Origin: Actinomadura_C sp036008685
GTDB lineage: Bacteria > Actinomycetota > Actinomycetes > Streptosporangiales > Streptosporangiaceae
Direction of reading: 5' to 3'
Length of the DNA: 64,000 bases
Assembly (NCBI GenBank): GCA_036008685.1
Contig: DASYNF010000033.1
Span: 4,724-68,723 of the forward strand
The translations under genes were made by a program, and so were the position numbers. Below the pieces are notes generated by a model. That model had not been told where the DNA came from, did no database searches, and saw only the letters and a list, made by a program, of their open reading frames with translations. Of the stretch, positions 17,268-26,168 are shown piece after piece; the first letter of the stretch is position 1, and each line of letters opens with the position of its first letter.

Positions 17268-18269
17268 ATGGTGAAAGTCTTGATCACCGGCGGGGCCGGT
17301 TTCATCGGAAGCACGATCGCGTCGGCCTTCGCCGAGCGCGACATCACGCCGGTGGTGCTGGACAGCCTTGTCACGGGCCGGCACGAGTTCATCGAGGGCC
17401 GGGTTTTCTACCAGGGCGACATCGGCGACGGTGAGCTCGTCGACGAGATATTCCGCAGCCATCCCGATATCGAGGTCGCCATTCATTGCGCGGCTCTCAT
17501 CGTGGTGCCGGAGTCCATGTCCGACCCTCTGCGCTATTACCAGGTGAACGTCGCCAGGACGATCGCCCTGGCCGGGCACCTGCTGCGCAACGGCTGCGGA
17601 CGCCTGATCTTCGCGTCGACGGCGGGCATGTACCGCCCCGAGGCCGACCTGTCGGTGAGCGAGACCTCCGCCCTGGAACCGCAGAACCCCTACACGCGGT
17701 CGAAGATGATGGCGGAACTGCTGCTCGAGGACTTCACCGAGGCCTACGACCTGCGAGCCGTCTCGCTGCGTTATCTCAACCCGATCGGTGCCGACCCGCG
17801 GATGCGGACCGGCCTGCAGCACCGGCGCCCGTCGCACGCCCTCGGCAAGATGATCGAGTGCCACGAGGAGGGCGTGCCGTTCAAGATCACGGGTGTGGAC
17901 TGGCCCACCCGGGACGGTACGGCGATCCGGGACTACATCCATGTGTGGGACATCGCGCGGGCGTTCGTGACCGCGGCCACGCACTTCGACGCCGTCGTGG
18001 CTCCGGACGCCGGAAGCCGATATGAGGTCATCAATCTCGGCACCGGAGACGGCACCACGGTCCGGGAACTCGTCGACGCCTTCCGTGCCGTCGTGGGTGA
18101 TTTCGCGGTGGAGGAGGCACCCGCCCGGCCGGGCGATGTCATCGGGGCCTATATCAATTCCACAAAGGCCGGAGAGCTCCTCCAGTGGAAGCCCGAATAC
18201 GGGATCGAGGACGGAATCCGCCATTCTCGGGAATGGGCCGCACGCCTTCGCGAGCCCGGCCTCGCCTGA
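17268..18269 (+). CDS. galE: UDP-glucose 4-epimerase-like NAD-dependent sugar epimerase
   Basis: 333 residues, the GalE size. The NAD loop is GGAGFIGS near residue 8; the catalytic Ser lies in FASTAGMY and the Tyr-Lys pair in NPYTRSK (YxxxK); RYLNPIGADP and DGTAIRDYIHVWDIA are characteristic of the galE branch of extended SDRs. It interconverts UDP-glucose and UDP-galactose, or the N-acetyl forms. The ATG at 17268 sits very close to AGGGGG; the GTG right after it would give better spacing. It is divergent from the polysaccharide locus and probably supplies it with a UDP-hexose. Confidence 0.88.
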   Translation: MVKVLITGGAGFIGSTIASAFAERDITPVVLDSLVTGRHEFIEGRVFYQGDIGDGELVDEIFRSHPDIEVAIHCAALIVVPESMSDPLRYYQVNVARTIALAGHLLRNGCGRLIFASTAGMYRPEADLSVSETSALEPQNPYTRSKMMAELLLEDFTEAYDLRAVSLRYLNPIGADPRMRTGLQHRRPSHALGKMIECHEEGVPFKITGVDWPTRDGTAIRDYIHVWDIARAFVTAATHFDAVVAPDAGSRYEVINLGTGDGTTVRELVDAFRAVVGDFAVEEAPARPGDVIGAYINSTKAGELLQWKPEYGIEDGIRHSREWAARLREPGLA

Positions 18270-18515
18270 CCGCCGACCGGCCCCGGGCCGACGCCCCTGT
18301 GCCGCCGCGCCCTCCGGTGCGGGCTCTCCCTCACCCTCCACGCAGGCGAACCGGCCGTCGTGCAAGACAGGCCGGAGAGCCGAGATCTCACCGGAATATG
18401 TCACCACAACGTCCTCTTCGGGAGCATGATCGCCCATAGGGTTGCGTGGGATGACGGCTCGTCACGGCTGCGGAGTGCCGCCGCGGTCACCGGCCGGTGA
18501 AAGAGGAGTGGGCTG

Positions 18516-19208
18516 TTGAGCGTTGCGGACCGCCGTCAGGGCGGCATGGCGGACGTCCATCCCGAATCCCCCGCCTGGATCGCACGGCGGCTCGAGCAGG
18601 CGTCGGCCTACGACCGGATCGGCGACCGGTACAACGAGGCGTTCCCGCGCAAGGAGGGACAGCTGCGATCGGGGGAGTGGCTGCTCGAGCGGCTCCCGCC
18701 ACGGGCCCGGGTGCTCGACATGGGTTGCGGCACGGGCCTTCCCACAGCACGTCAGCTCATCGGGGGCGGCCTCAGCGTGACCGGCATCGACATCTCCGCG
18801 GGCATGTGCGCGATCGCGGGCCGCAACGTCCCGGCGTTGGAGGTCAGGCAGGTGGACGTGATGAGCCTGGAGCCGGAGGACGGGCCCTATGACGCCGTGG
18901 TGGCCTTCTTCTCCTTTCTCAACCTGCCCCGGCACAGCATCCCGGGCGCGCTGAGGCTGGTTCACCGGCTGCTCGTTCCCGAAGGGCTTTTCTCCCTCGC
19001 CATGGTGGAGTCGGACATCGACGACGTCCCGATCCCGTTTCTCGGCGGGCTGCTGCGGGTCAGCGGCTACCTGCGGGATGAGCTCCGCTCGGAGGTGGAG
19101 ACGGCAGGTTTCCGGGTCGAGGAGGAGACCGCGCTCTCCTGCTCTCCGGCGACCACCGAGGCGCAGCCGGAGGTCCAGCTCTTCCTGAACTGCCGTCGAG
19201 CCGTCTGA
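18516..19208 (+). CDS. Class I SAM-dependent methyltransferase
   Basis: 230 residues. The SAM loop is VLDMGCGTGLPTAR near residue 65, followed by the acidic strand end VTGIDISAGM, motif II YDAVVAFFSFLNL and a post-motif helix after GALRLVHRLLVPEG. The C-terminal third (EVETAGFRVEEET) looks like a small-molecule methyltransferase. A TTG at 18516 has AGGAG 8 nt upstream; the ATG at 18546 is the alternative. The 246 bases before it hold no recognisable gene. The substrate is unknown. Confidence 0.85.
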   Translation: MSVADRRQGGMADVHPESPAWIARRLEQASAYDRIGDRYNEAFPRKEGQLRSGEWLLERLPPRARVLDMGCGTGLPTARQLIGGGLSVTGIDISAGMCAIAGRNVPALEVRQVDVMSLEPEDGPYDAVVAFFSFLNLPRHSIPGALRLVHRLLVPEGLFSLAMVESDIDDVPIPFLGGLLRVSGYLRDELRSEVETAGFRVEEETALSCSPATTEAQPEVQLFLNCRRAV

Positions 19209-19261
19209 CGAATTCTCTAGAGGGCCGGGGAACGTCACCCGGCACGGCGCCAGGAGCCAGA

Positions 19262-21043
19262 GTGAACCGACAGCCCGCGGCCTCGCCCGCGCCGGCGATG
19301 CCATGCGATGCCGCCCCGTCACGCGAGCGAGCCGGCTCGGATCCCGGGAGAGCGCGGGGGGAGCGGCGACTGCTGCGAGACCGGCTGCTGTTCCTCAACG
19401 ACGCCACGGTGACCATCGGCGCCAGCCTGGACCTGCGGCAGGTCGCGCGCGGCCTCGGGGACGTGCTCGTGCCCGCGCTGGGCGATGTCGCGGCGGTCTA
19501 CCTCCTGGAGGCCCTGTTCGACGGTCAGGAGCTCGACGCGCAGATCCCGGAGCCCGCCGTGGTCCCCCTGGCGCCGGTACGGACGGTGGCGGTCAGCTGC
19601 GACCCGGCCTGTGTCCCCCCGCGACACCGGGTCGCCGAGGGCGGTGTGCAGGTCATGAGCCCGGCCGGTCCGGTTCACCGGGCCATGGCGACGGGCGAGC
19701 CGGTCGTGTTGCCACTGGTGGACGACGCCGTGGCGCAGACCCTGGCCGGTGAGCGCCCGGGCGAGGGCCTCCCGCCGCTCATCCGGGGCCACTCCGCGGT
19801 CGTGCTCCCTCTGAGCGTACGGGGACGGGTGCTCGGCGCCGTCCTGGTGTCACGCCGGCCGGATCGCGGCGCCATCGAGGACGTCGACTTCCTCATGGCC
19901 CGCCAGCTCGCCGCCCAGGCGGGACTGGGCGTGGACAACGCGTACCTCTACCAGACCCAGGCGGTCATAGCCGACGCGTTGCAGCGCAGCATGCTCCCCG
20001 CCCGCCTGCCCGAGCCGGCGGGGGTCGAGGTCGCGCACCGCTATGTCCCCGCGAGCGACACGGCCCAGGTCGGCGGGGACTGGTTCGACGCCATCGCCCT
20101 GCCCGGCAGCCGCGTGGCCCTGGTCGTGGGCGACGTGATGGGCCACGGTGTCCGGTCCGCGGCGACCATGGGGCAGTTCCGCACGGCCGTGCAGACCCTC
20201 GCGGCCCTCGACCTGCCGCCCGGGCAGGTCCTCAGGCATCTGGACGACCTCGCCCGTGGACTCGGAGACGATCACCTCGCCACCTGCGTCTACGCGGTGT
20301 ACGACCCGGTCGCCCGGCGATGTGTCATCGCCAACGCGGGTCACATACCGCCCGTGCTCCTGCACAGCAACGGCCGGGCCGAAGTGCTGAGCGTGCCCAC
20401 CGGCGCGCCGATCGGAGTGGGCGGCGTGGCCTTCGAGCCGGTCGAGATGGCCGTGGCCGACGGCGACGTTCTCGTGCTCTGCACGGACGGGCTGGTGGAG
20501 GTCCGTGGCGAGGACATCAGGTCGGGCCTGCTCTCGCTCTGCGCCCACCTGGAGACCCCGGCGGCCTCCTTGGACGAGCGGTGTGAGCGGCTGCTCGGGG
20601 CGATGCACAGGGACGCCGCCCAGGACGACGTGGCCCTGCTCATGGCCCACTTCAGGGGCATCCCCAGTGAGGACGTCGTCCAGTGGCTCCTCGAGCCACG
20701 GGCCAGCACCCCCGGGCGGGCGCGCCGCCTCATCCGGTCCACGCTCGCCGGCTGGGGCCTGTCCGACCACAGCGATCTCACCGAGCTGCTCGCCACCGAA
20801 CTCGTGACGAACGCGGTCCGGCACGGGACCCGGCCCATCGAGCTGAGGCTCCTGCGCACGGACGCCCTCCTGTGCGAGGTCAGCGACGACGACCACCATC
20901 TCCCCGTCCTGCGCTATGCCGACGACGACGACGAAGGCGGCCGCGGGCTCCAGCTGGTGAGCCGGCTGGCACGGCGCTGGGGATCGAGTCGTACGAGCAC
21001 CGGAAAGGTGGTCTGGTTCGAGCAGGCGCTGGGCGGTCCCTGA
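19262..21043 (+). CDS. GAF / SpoIIE PP2C phosphatase / anti-sigma-type ATPase protein
   Basis: 593 residues joining three domains: GAF-like (about 40-215, ending in MARQLAAQAGLGVDNAYLY), SpoIIE-type PP2C serine phosphatase (about 225-460, with VGGDWFDAI and VVGDVMGHG supplying metal-binding aspartates, and LVLCTDGLVEVRG), and a C-terminal HATPase of the RsbW type (about 480-590, with ELVTNAVRHG and GRGLQLVSRLA). Such proteins act in partner-switching: the phosphatase dephosphorylates a STAS antagonist and the ATPase can phosphorylate one or hold a sigma factor. A STAS protein lies at 62027-62461, but a link is only a guess. GTG at 19262 has AGGAG 6 nt upstream. Confidence 0.9.
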   Translation: MNRQPAASPAPAMPCDAAPSRERAGSDPGRARGERRLLRDRLLFLNDATVTIGASLDLRQVARGLGDVLVPALGDVAAVYLLEALFDGQELDAQIPEPAVVPLAPVRTVAVSCDPACVPPRHRVAEGGVQVMSPAGPVHRAMATGEPVVLPLVDDAVAQTLAGERPGEGLPPLIRGHSAVVLPLSVRGRVLGAVLVSRRPDRGAIEDVDFLMARQLAAQAGLGVDNAYLYQTQAVIADALQRSMLPARLPEPAGVEVAHRYVPASDTAQVGGDWFDAIALPGSRVALVVGDVMGHGVRSAATMGQFRTAVQTLAALDLPPGQVLRHLDDLARGLGDDHLATCVYAVYDPVARRCVIANAGHIPPVLLHSNGRAEVLSVPTGAPIGVGGVAFEPVEMAVADGDVLVLCTDGLVEVRGEDIRSGLLSLCAHLETPAASLDERCERLLGAMHRDAAQDDVALLMAHFRGIPSEDVVQWLLEPRASTPGRARRLIRSTLAGWGLSDHSDLTELLATELVTNAVRHGTRPIELRLLRTDALLCEVSDDDHHLPVLRYADDDDEGGRGLQLVSRLARRWGSSRTSTGKVVWFEQALGGP

Positions 21044-21055
21044 CCGGTCCGGCGG

Positions 21056-21388
21056 TCAGATCTCCTCGCCGAGCTGACGGAGCCGGCGAAGCAGCCCTTC
21101 CCGCTTGAGCTCGAGCTCCTCGGCCTGGGCCTCCACCTCGTCCGCCCGCTGGATCATGGCGCCTCGCTCCCACTCGTCCATGGGATCCTCCCAGTGCCTG
21201 GCGATCCGGAAGCGGATGTCCTCGGCCGTCTTCCGCAGTTCCGTGATGTCGTGATCGAGGTCCCGCACCCGCTCGCGCAGCGCCTCCCTGGAGTCTTCGT
21301 GTTCTCTGGGCACCGTGTGCTGCCCGGGGTCCGCGTCGTCCCCGGTTCGGCTCCAGTCCTTCGAGGTCCTGGGATCGTCGGTGTTCAT
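21056..21388 (-). CDS. Small charged coiled-coil protein, function unknown
   Basis: 110 residues, no membrane segment or signal. The first 30 residues are polar; residues about 35-110 are Glu/Arg/Leu-rich with heptad character (LRERVRDLDHDITELRKTAE and later EVEAQAEELELKREGLL), predicting a coiled coil. The ATG at 21388 has GAGGAGGAG about 7 nt upstream, a strong ribosome site, which supports it being real. It converges on the phosphatase gene with only 12 bp between stops. I do not recognise a family. Confidence 0.7.
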   Translation of the reverse strand: MNTDDPRTSKDWSRTGDDADPGQHTVPREHEDSREALRERVRDLDHDITELRKTAEDIRFRIARHWEDPMDEWERGAMIQRADEVEAQAEELELKREGLLRRLRQLGEEI

Positions 21389-21609
21389 CGCTTCTCCTCC
21401 TCAGGAGGTGGGGTCCTGGGGGGTCGATCGCCTGTGAGCCGTGGTGTCGCCGTGCGGGGAGTGTTGCAGATGGATCACGATGGATATCGCCGTCTTCCGT
21501 GCCGCCCCGGCATGGGAAACGCTCCACGAATATGCCCCCAGGGCAGGCGGCAATGCCGCGCACGAAGGTCCGGGATGCCCGCACCCCGGCCCGGGAACCA
21601 GGAGAGCAC

Positions 21610-22908
21610 ATGCGCCAGTTCCGCAGATCCGTGTCCGTCGTGGCCGCGGCGACCCTCGCCGCGACCATGACCGTCGGCCCACCCGCGCAGGCAGTGCAGG
21701 TCCCGCAGGTCTCCGCGCCCGTCGCGGCGGCTCAGGCACCCGCCTCACAGGTCTCCTTCCACCGGTTCACCGGGTTCTCCGGGGGGCGCCGGGAGGGCAC
21801 GGCCGGTGGCCCGGAGCTTCGCTTCCACAAGGCGGCGGGGCGGCTCGACTACACCGACCCGTTCGGCGGCGGCACCAAGACCTGGGAGTACGCCCGGTGG
21901 ACCTCGCCGGTGCGCCGTGTCGGCTTCGGCGCCACGGAGCTGGTGGCCTCCTGGACCGCCGGGGCGCCACGCGGGACGTGGCTGCAGGTGGAGATGCGCG
22001 CCCACACCAGCACGGGCAAGGACACCAAGTGGTATGTGATGGGCCGGTGGGCGGAGGACGATGGTGACATCCATCGCACGTCGGTCAACGGCCAGCGGGA
22101 CGCCGACGGGACCGTCTACACCGACACGTTCGTCTCGGCCGGAGCCACGACGATCGGCTCCTACCAGCTGCGGGCGACGCTCTACCGGCTCCCGGGCTCG
22201 CACGCCCGGCCCACCGTCCGTACGCTCGGCGCGCTGACCTCGGCGGTGCCCGGCCGGGACTCCTATCCGGCCAGCCCGCCGGGAGGCGCCGAGGGGATCG
22301 AGCTCAAGGTCCCGCGCTTCTCCCAGGAGATCCACAAGGGCCAGTATCCGCAGTGGGACGGTGGTGGTGAGGCCTGGTGCAGCCCGACCTCGACCTCCAT
22401 GGTCGTCGCCTACCACGGGCGCGGCCCGAGCCGCAGGGACTATGCGTGGGTCGACCCCTCCTACGTCGACCCCTGGGTGGACTACGCGGCGCGTAACACC
22501 TATGACTACGCCTACGAGGGTGCAGGCAACTGGCCGTTCAACACCGCCTACGCGGGCCGGTTCCACCTGGACGGCTTCATCACGCGCCTGCGGTCGCTGA
22601 CCGAGCTCGAGCAGTTCATCAAGGCCCGGATCCCGGTGGTGACCTCGCAGTCGTTCAAGGCCGCCGACCTGCCCGGCGCGGGCTACAGCACCAACGGCCA
22701 CCTCATGGTGATCATCGGTTTCACCAAGACCGGAGACGTCATCGCCAACGACCCGGCCTCTCCGTCCAACGCCGCCGTCCGCCGGGTCTATCCCCGCGGG
22801 GCCTTCGAGAAGGTCTGGCAGCGCAGCACCGGCGGGATCTCCTACATCATCCACCCCAGGAGCCGGCCGCTGCCCGCCAACGTCCCGGGCCTCACCCCCA
22901 ACTGGTGA
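21610..22908 (+). CDS. Secreted C39-like cysteine peptidase family protein
   Basis: 432 residues. Signal peptide MRQFRRSVSVVAAATLAA to about residue 30. A beta-rich region (about 50-215) precedes the C39-like domain, which has catalytic C257 in EAWCSPTSTSM, H364 in NGHLMVIIGF and the third residue in VIANDPAS near 380. Proteins of this kind are annotated as C39 family peptidases; whether this one cleaves proteins is not shown. The ATG at 21610 follows AGGAG. The 221 bases upstream hold nothing I recognise. A perfect hairpin follows the stop. Confidence 0.85.
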   Translation: MRQFRRSVSVVAAATLAATMTVGPPAQAVQVPQVSAPVAAAQAPASQVSFHRFTGFSGGRREGTAGGPELRFHKAAGRLDYTDPFGGGTKTWEYARWTSPVRRVGFGATELVASWTAGAPRGTWLQVEMRAHTSTGKDTKWYVMGRWAEDDGDIHRTSVNGQRDADGTVYTDTFVSAGATTIGSYQLRATLYRLPGSHARPTVRTLGALTSAVPGRDSYPASPPGGAEGIELKVPRFSQEIHKGQYPQWDGGGEAWCSPTSTSMVVAYHGRGPSRRDYAWVDPSYVDPWVDYAARNTYDYAYEGAGNWPFNTAYAGRFHLDGFITRLRSLTELEQFIKARIPVVTSQSFKAADLPGAGYSTNGHLMVIIGFTKTGDVIANDPASPSNAAVRRVYPRGAFEKVWQRSTGGISYIIHPRSRPLPANVPGLTPNW

Positions 22909-22913
22909 GCCGC

Positions 22914-22955
22914 GCGGCCGCACGGAGGAGCGCCCGGCGCCCTCCGTGCGGCCGC
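22914..22955 (+). terminator. Perfect 15-bp hairpin terminator
   Basis: Arms GCGGCCGCACGGAGG (22914-22928) and its exact complement (22941-22955) enclose a 12-base loop, starting 6 bp after the peptidase stop. No T-run follows, as is common for GC-rich actinomycete terminators. Confidence 0.75.
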
Positions 22956-23011
22956 CGGCCTCGCCGGCAGACCCCGGCACCCCCGATATCCCCGACATCC
23001 CCGGAGGCCGC

Positions 23012-23737
23012 GTGAGCCCGCCCATGGACACGCTGCGCGGCACGGTCGCGCTGGCGTGCCGGATCCTTGCGATGGAGGGACTCGCCGAGGGGACACTCGG
23101 CCACGTGAGCGCGCGGGCCGGCGCCGGCCGCATGCTCATCCGGTGCCGGGGAGAGCATGAGCGGGGCCTGCTGTTCACCGGAGATGAGGACGTACGGCTC
23201 ACCGGCTTCGACGGCGAGCCCCTCGCCGCGACCGACGGCTACGCGCCCCCGAACGAGCTGCCCATCCACGGAGAACTGCTGAGAGCCAGGCCCGGCGTCA
23301 ACGCCGTCGTGCACGCCCATCCGCCCGCCGTCCTCATGTGCGGCCTGGCCGGCGTGGAGCTGCGCCCGATCTTCGGCGCCTATAACATCCCCGCCATGCG
23401 GATGGCCCTGGACGGCATCCCGGTCTATCCGCGCTCGGTCCTGATCCGGAGGCCCGAGCTGGCGCACGAGATGATGGCCGCGATGGGCGACCGGCCGGTG
23501 TGCGTCCTGCGGGGCCACGGCGTCACGGTGACCGGGGACAGCGTCGAGCAGGCGGTCGTACGGGCACTGAATCTCAACGCCCTCGCCCAGGTCGCCCTCG
23601 CGGTGGCGCAGGCCGGGGGGAAGGCCGAGCCGATCCCGCCTGAGGACGTCGCCGAGCTGCCCGACCTGGGTTCGGCCTTCAACGACCTCGCGGTGTGGCG
23701 TTACTACGTCGCCAAGGCCGAACGGGCCGCTCTGTAA
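23012..23737 (+). CDS. Class II aldolase/adducin family protein
   Basis: 241 residues. Family motifs occur in order: LGHVSARAG, the NELPIHGELL segment in place of SSEx(n)H, the zinc pair HAHPP near residue 108 and the third His in RGHGVTV. Members cleave phospho-sugar aldols (fuculose- or ribulose-phosphate types) or decarboxylate related substrates; the substrate here is unknown. GTG at 23012 with GGAGG 4 nt upstream is preferred to the longer frame. It stands between a terminator and the penicillin-binding protein gene, so is probably its own unit. Confidence 0.87.
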   Translation: MSPPMDTLRGTVALACRILAMEGLAEGTLGHVSARAGAGRMLIRCRGEHERGLLFTGDEDVRLTGFDGEPLAATDGYAPPNELPIHGELLRARPGVNAVVHAHPPAVLMCGLAGVELRPIFGAYNIPAMRMALDGIPVYPRSVLIRRPELAHEMMAAMGDRPVCVLRGHGVTVTGDSVEQAVVRALNLNALAQVALAVAQAGGKAEPIPPEDVAELPDLGSAFNDLAVWRYYVAKAERAAL

Positions 23738-23862
23738 TGAGATGATTTCCGGGGGAAGTTCTGGTTTGCATGATCTGTTATCCCTGGGTGTGATGTGATT
23801 CGTGGGGATTTCGGGAGACTCGTACCATCGATCCCCATGATCTTTTGGGGGTAGGTGACACG

Positions 23863-25905
23863 GTGGATATGCGACTGCGCCTCGTGGCGAAGTTGGCGGG
23901 TTTGGCGGCTCTGATGGGTCTGCTGTCCGGTGCGATTCTGGCTCCGTCCCTTGGCGGGACAGGGCTCATGGCCAAGGACGTCACGGTCCAGATGGGGCCG
24001 GCGAAGCTCGATGAGCCGCCGTTGCCGCAGGTGTCGACGATTCTCGCGGCCGACGGCAGCCGGATCGCCTCGTTCTACTACGAGAACCGCACCGACGTCG
24101 GCCACGAAAAGATCGCGCCCATCATGCACAAGGCGATCGTGTCCATCGAGGACTCGCGCTTCTACGAGCACGGCCCGATCGACCTTCAGGGGACCATGCG
24201 GGCTCTGGTGCGCAACCAGACCTCGGGCGGAGTGGTCCAGGGCGGCTCCAGCCTGACCCAGCAGTACGTCAAGAACGTGCTGTTCGAGTCGGCGGGCACG
24301 CGGGTGGCGGTGGCCCACGAGGCGCTCCGTAACGCGCGCACCAAGGCGGCCAAGGCCGCCGCCAAGGCCGCGCTCAAGGACGCGCAGGAGGCCCAGAACA
24401 ACACCATCGCTCCGAAGTTCTCACGCAAGCTGCAGGAGCTCCGCTACGCGCTGTGGGTCGAGCAGAACTACAGCAAGAACGACATCCTGGCGAAATATCT
24501 CAACATCGCCTACTTCGGCCGTCACACGTACGGCATCGAGGCGGCCGCGATGCGCTACTTCAGCGTGCACGCCTCCCAGCTCACGCTGGGGCAGGCGGCG
24601 ACCCTCGCCGGCATGGTGAACAACGCCAACCAGTACGACCCGATCGAGCACCCGAAGGCCACCGTCGAGCGCCGTGACGCCGTCCTCGGCCGGATGGCGC
24701 AACTCGGGAACATCACCCCGGCCGCGGCCGCCACCGAGAAGGCCCGGCGGCTGAAGCTGCGCCCGAAGGTGCGCGGCGGTGGCTGCGACGGTGTCAAGTA
24801 CGCCTACTTCTGTTCGTACGTGCAGAACGACATCCTGAACAACGCCGCCTTCGGGCCCACCGCCGACGCGCGCCGCAACCTCCTCCACACCGGGGGCCTG
24901 ACGATCCGGACCACCCTGGACCCGCGGGCGCAGGACGCCGCCCAGGGGGCCGTCGACTCCCACAGCTCGCGCCAGTCCTCCAGGGTCACCATGGAGGCCA
25001 TGGTCCAGCCGGGCACCGGCCACATCAAGGCGATCGCGATCAGCCGCAGGTACGGGCTGGGCAAGCACCTGTCCGCCATCAACTTCGCGGCCGACCAGGC
25101 CCACGGTGGAGGCTACGGCGTCCAGGCGGGCTCCACGTTCAAGACCTTCACCCTGGCGGCGGCCCTGGCCGCCGGCTTCTCGCCCGGGCAGACCTTCTCG
25201 TCCCCGCCCAGCACGACGATCGGCGGCTACACGAACTGCTCCGGGCAGGGCCTCGCCCCCTGGTCGGTCCACAACGCGGAGAAGTCCGAGGGCGGGACCA
25301 TGAACATGACCAAGGCGACGTGGGACTCGGTGAACACCTACTTCGCCCAGCTCCAGCGGGCCGTCGGACTGTGCAAGGTCGCCAAGATGGCGGCGGCCTT
25401 CGGCATGACGGCGCCCAACGGTTCCCCGCTCGCACAGTTGCCCGCCTTCACCCTCGGGAGCAACGAGATCGACATCATCCACGAGGCGGCGGCCTATGCC
25501 GGCTTCGCGGCCTCCGGAAAGTACTGCGGTCCCGTGGCCATCACCGCGGTGATGGACGCGAGGGGCACGGAGCTCGCCGTCCCGAGCGGCAACTGCCGCC
25601 AGGTGGTCGAGCCCCGGGTCGCCAACGAGATCAACAGGATGCTGCGGGGCGTGCTGAGCAACGGCACCGCCCGGGGCAACCAGCTCCCCGGCCGTGACGC
25701 GGCCGGCAAGACCGGCACCAACGAGAACCTCGTGACCGCGCTGTTCGCCGGCTACACCCCCAACCTGGCCGCGGTTCTGTGGACGGGCAACCCGGCCGCG
25801 CCGTACGGGGACCCCGTTCACCAGTACGGCTCCAGCCTGGCGCCGCTGTGGGTGCGAAGCTTCCAGGGGGCCCTCAGGGGCGAGCCGGCCCCGCGGTTCT
25901 CCTGA
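23863..25905 (+). CDS. Bifunctional penicillin-binding protein (glycosyltransferase 51 / transpeptidase)
   Basis: 680 residues. One N-terminal membrane helix (about 7-28), then the GT51 domain with catalytic E96 in SIEDSRFYEHG and GGSSLTQQYVKN, then the transpeptidase domain with S424-T-F-K427, S489-V-N and K616-T-G-T. It polymerises and cross-links peptidoglycan outside the membrane. Between QQYVKN and RKLQELRYA there is an Ala/Lys-rich helical insertion of about 40 residues (KAAKAAAKAALKDAQEAQ). No PASTA repeats follow. GTG at 23863 has TAGGTGA upstream; ATG at 23869 is equally possible. The 125-bp upstream gap is AT-richer than the surroundings and likely holds the promoter. Confidence 0.93.
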   Translation: MDMRLRLVAKLAGLAALMGLLSGAILAPSLGGTGLMAKDVTVQMGPAKLDEPPLPQVSTILAADGSRIASFYYENRTDVGHEKIAPIMHKAIVSIEDSRFYEHGPIDLQGTMRALVRNQTSGGVVQGGSSLTQQYVKNVLFESAGTRVAVAHEALRNARTKAAKAAAKAALKDAQEAQNNTIAPKFSRKLQELRYALWVEQNYSKNDILAKYLNIAYFGRHTYGIEAAAMRYFSVHASQLTLGQAATLAGMVNNANQYDPIEHPKATVERRDAVLGRMAQLGNITPAAAATEKARRLKLRPKVRGGGCDGVKYAYFCSYVQNDILNNAAFGPTADARRNLLHTGGLTIRTTLDPRAQDAAQGAVDSHSSRQSSRVTMEAMVQPGTGHIKAIAISRRYGLGKHLSAINFAADQAHGGGYGVQAGSTFKTFTLAAALAAGFSPGQTFSSPPSTTIGGYTNCSGQGLAPWSVHNAEKSEGGTMNMTKATWDSVNTYFAQLQRAVGLCKVAKMAAAFGMTAPNGSPLAQLPAFTLGSNEIDIIHEAAAYAGFAASGKYCGPVAITAVMDARGTELAVPSGNCRQVVEPRVANEINRMLRGVLSNGTARGNQLPGRDAAGKTGTNENLVTALFAGYTPNLAAVLWTGNPAAPYGDPVHQYGSSLAPLWVRSFQGALRGEPAPRFS

Positions 25906-26168
25906 GGGGCTCCACGCCCTCGCCCGGGGCCGCGCGCTCGGCGATGTCGGACCGCGCGTGGACTATGTGAGTTCTTGAGCGGTTTAGAGGCTATTGCTCG
26001 GGTCGTAGTAGTACCCTCGGCCTGGCATACCAAGATCATGTCGCTGTACCGTCTACGGCAGCCCCGTGTCCTGCCCGCCAGGATGCGGTTGCGCGAGCAC
26101 GGCGGCCGAGGCCCGCCCGGCGGGCACCTGGCCCGTCCCTCGTCCCGTCCCCCCGTCCAGAGCATCTG

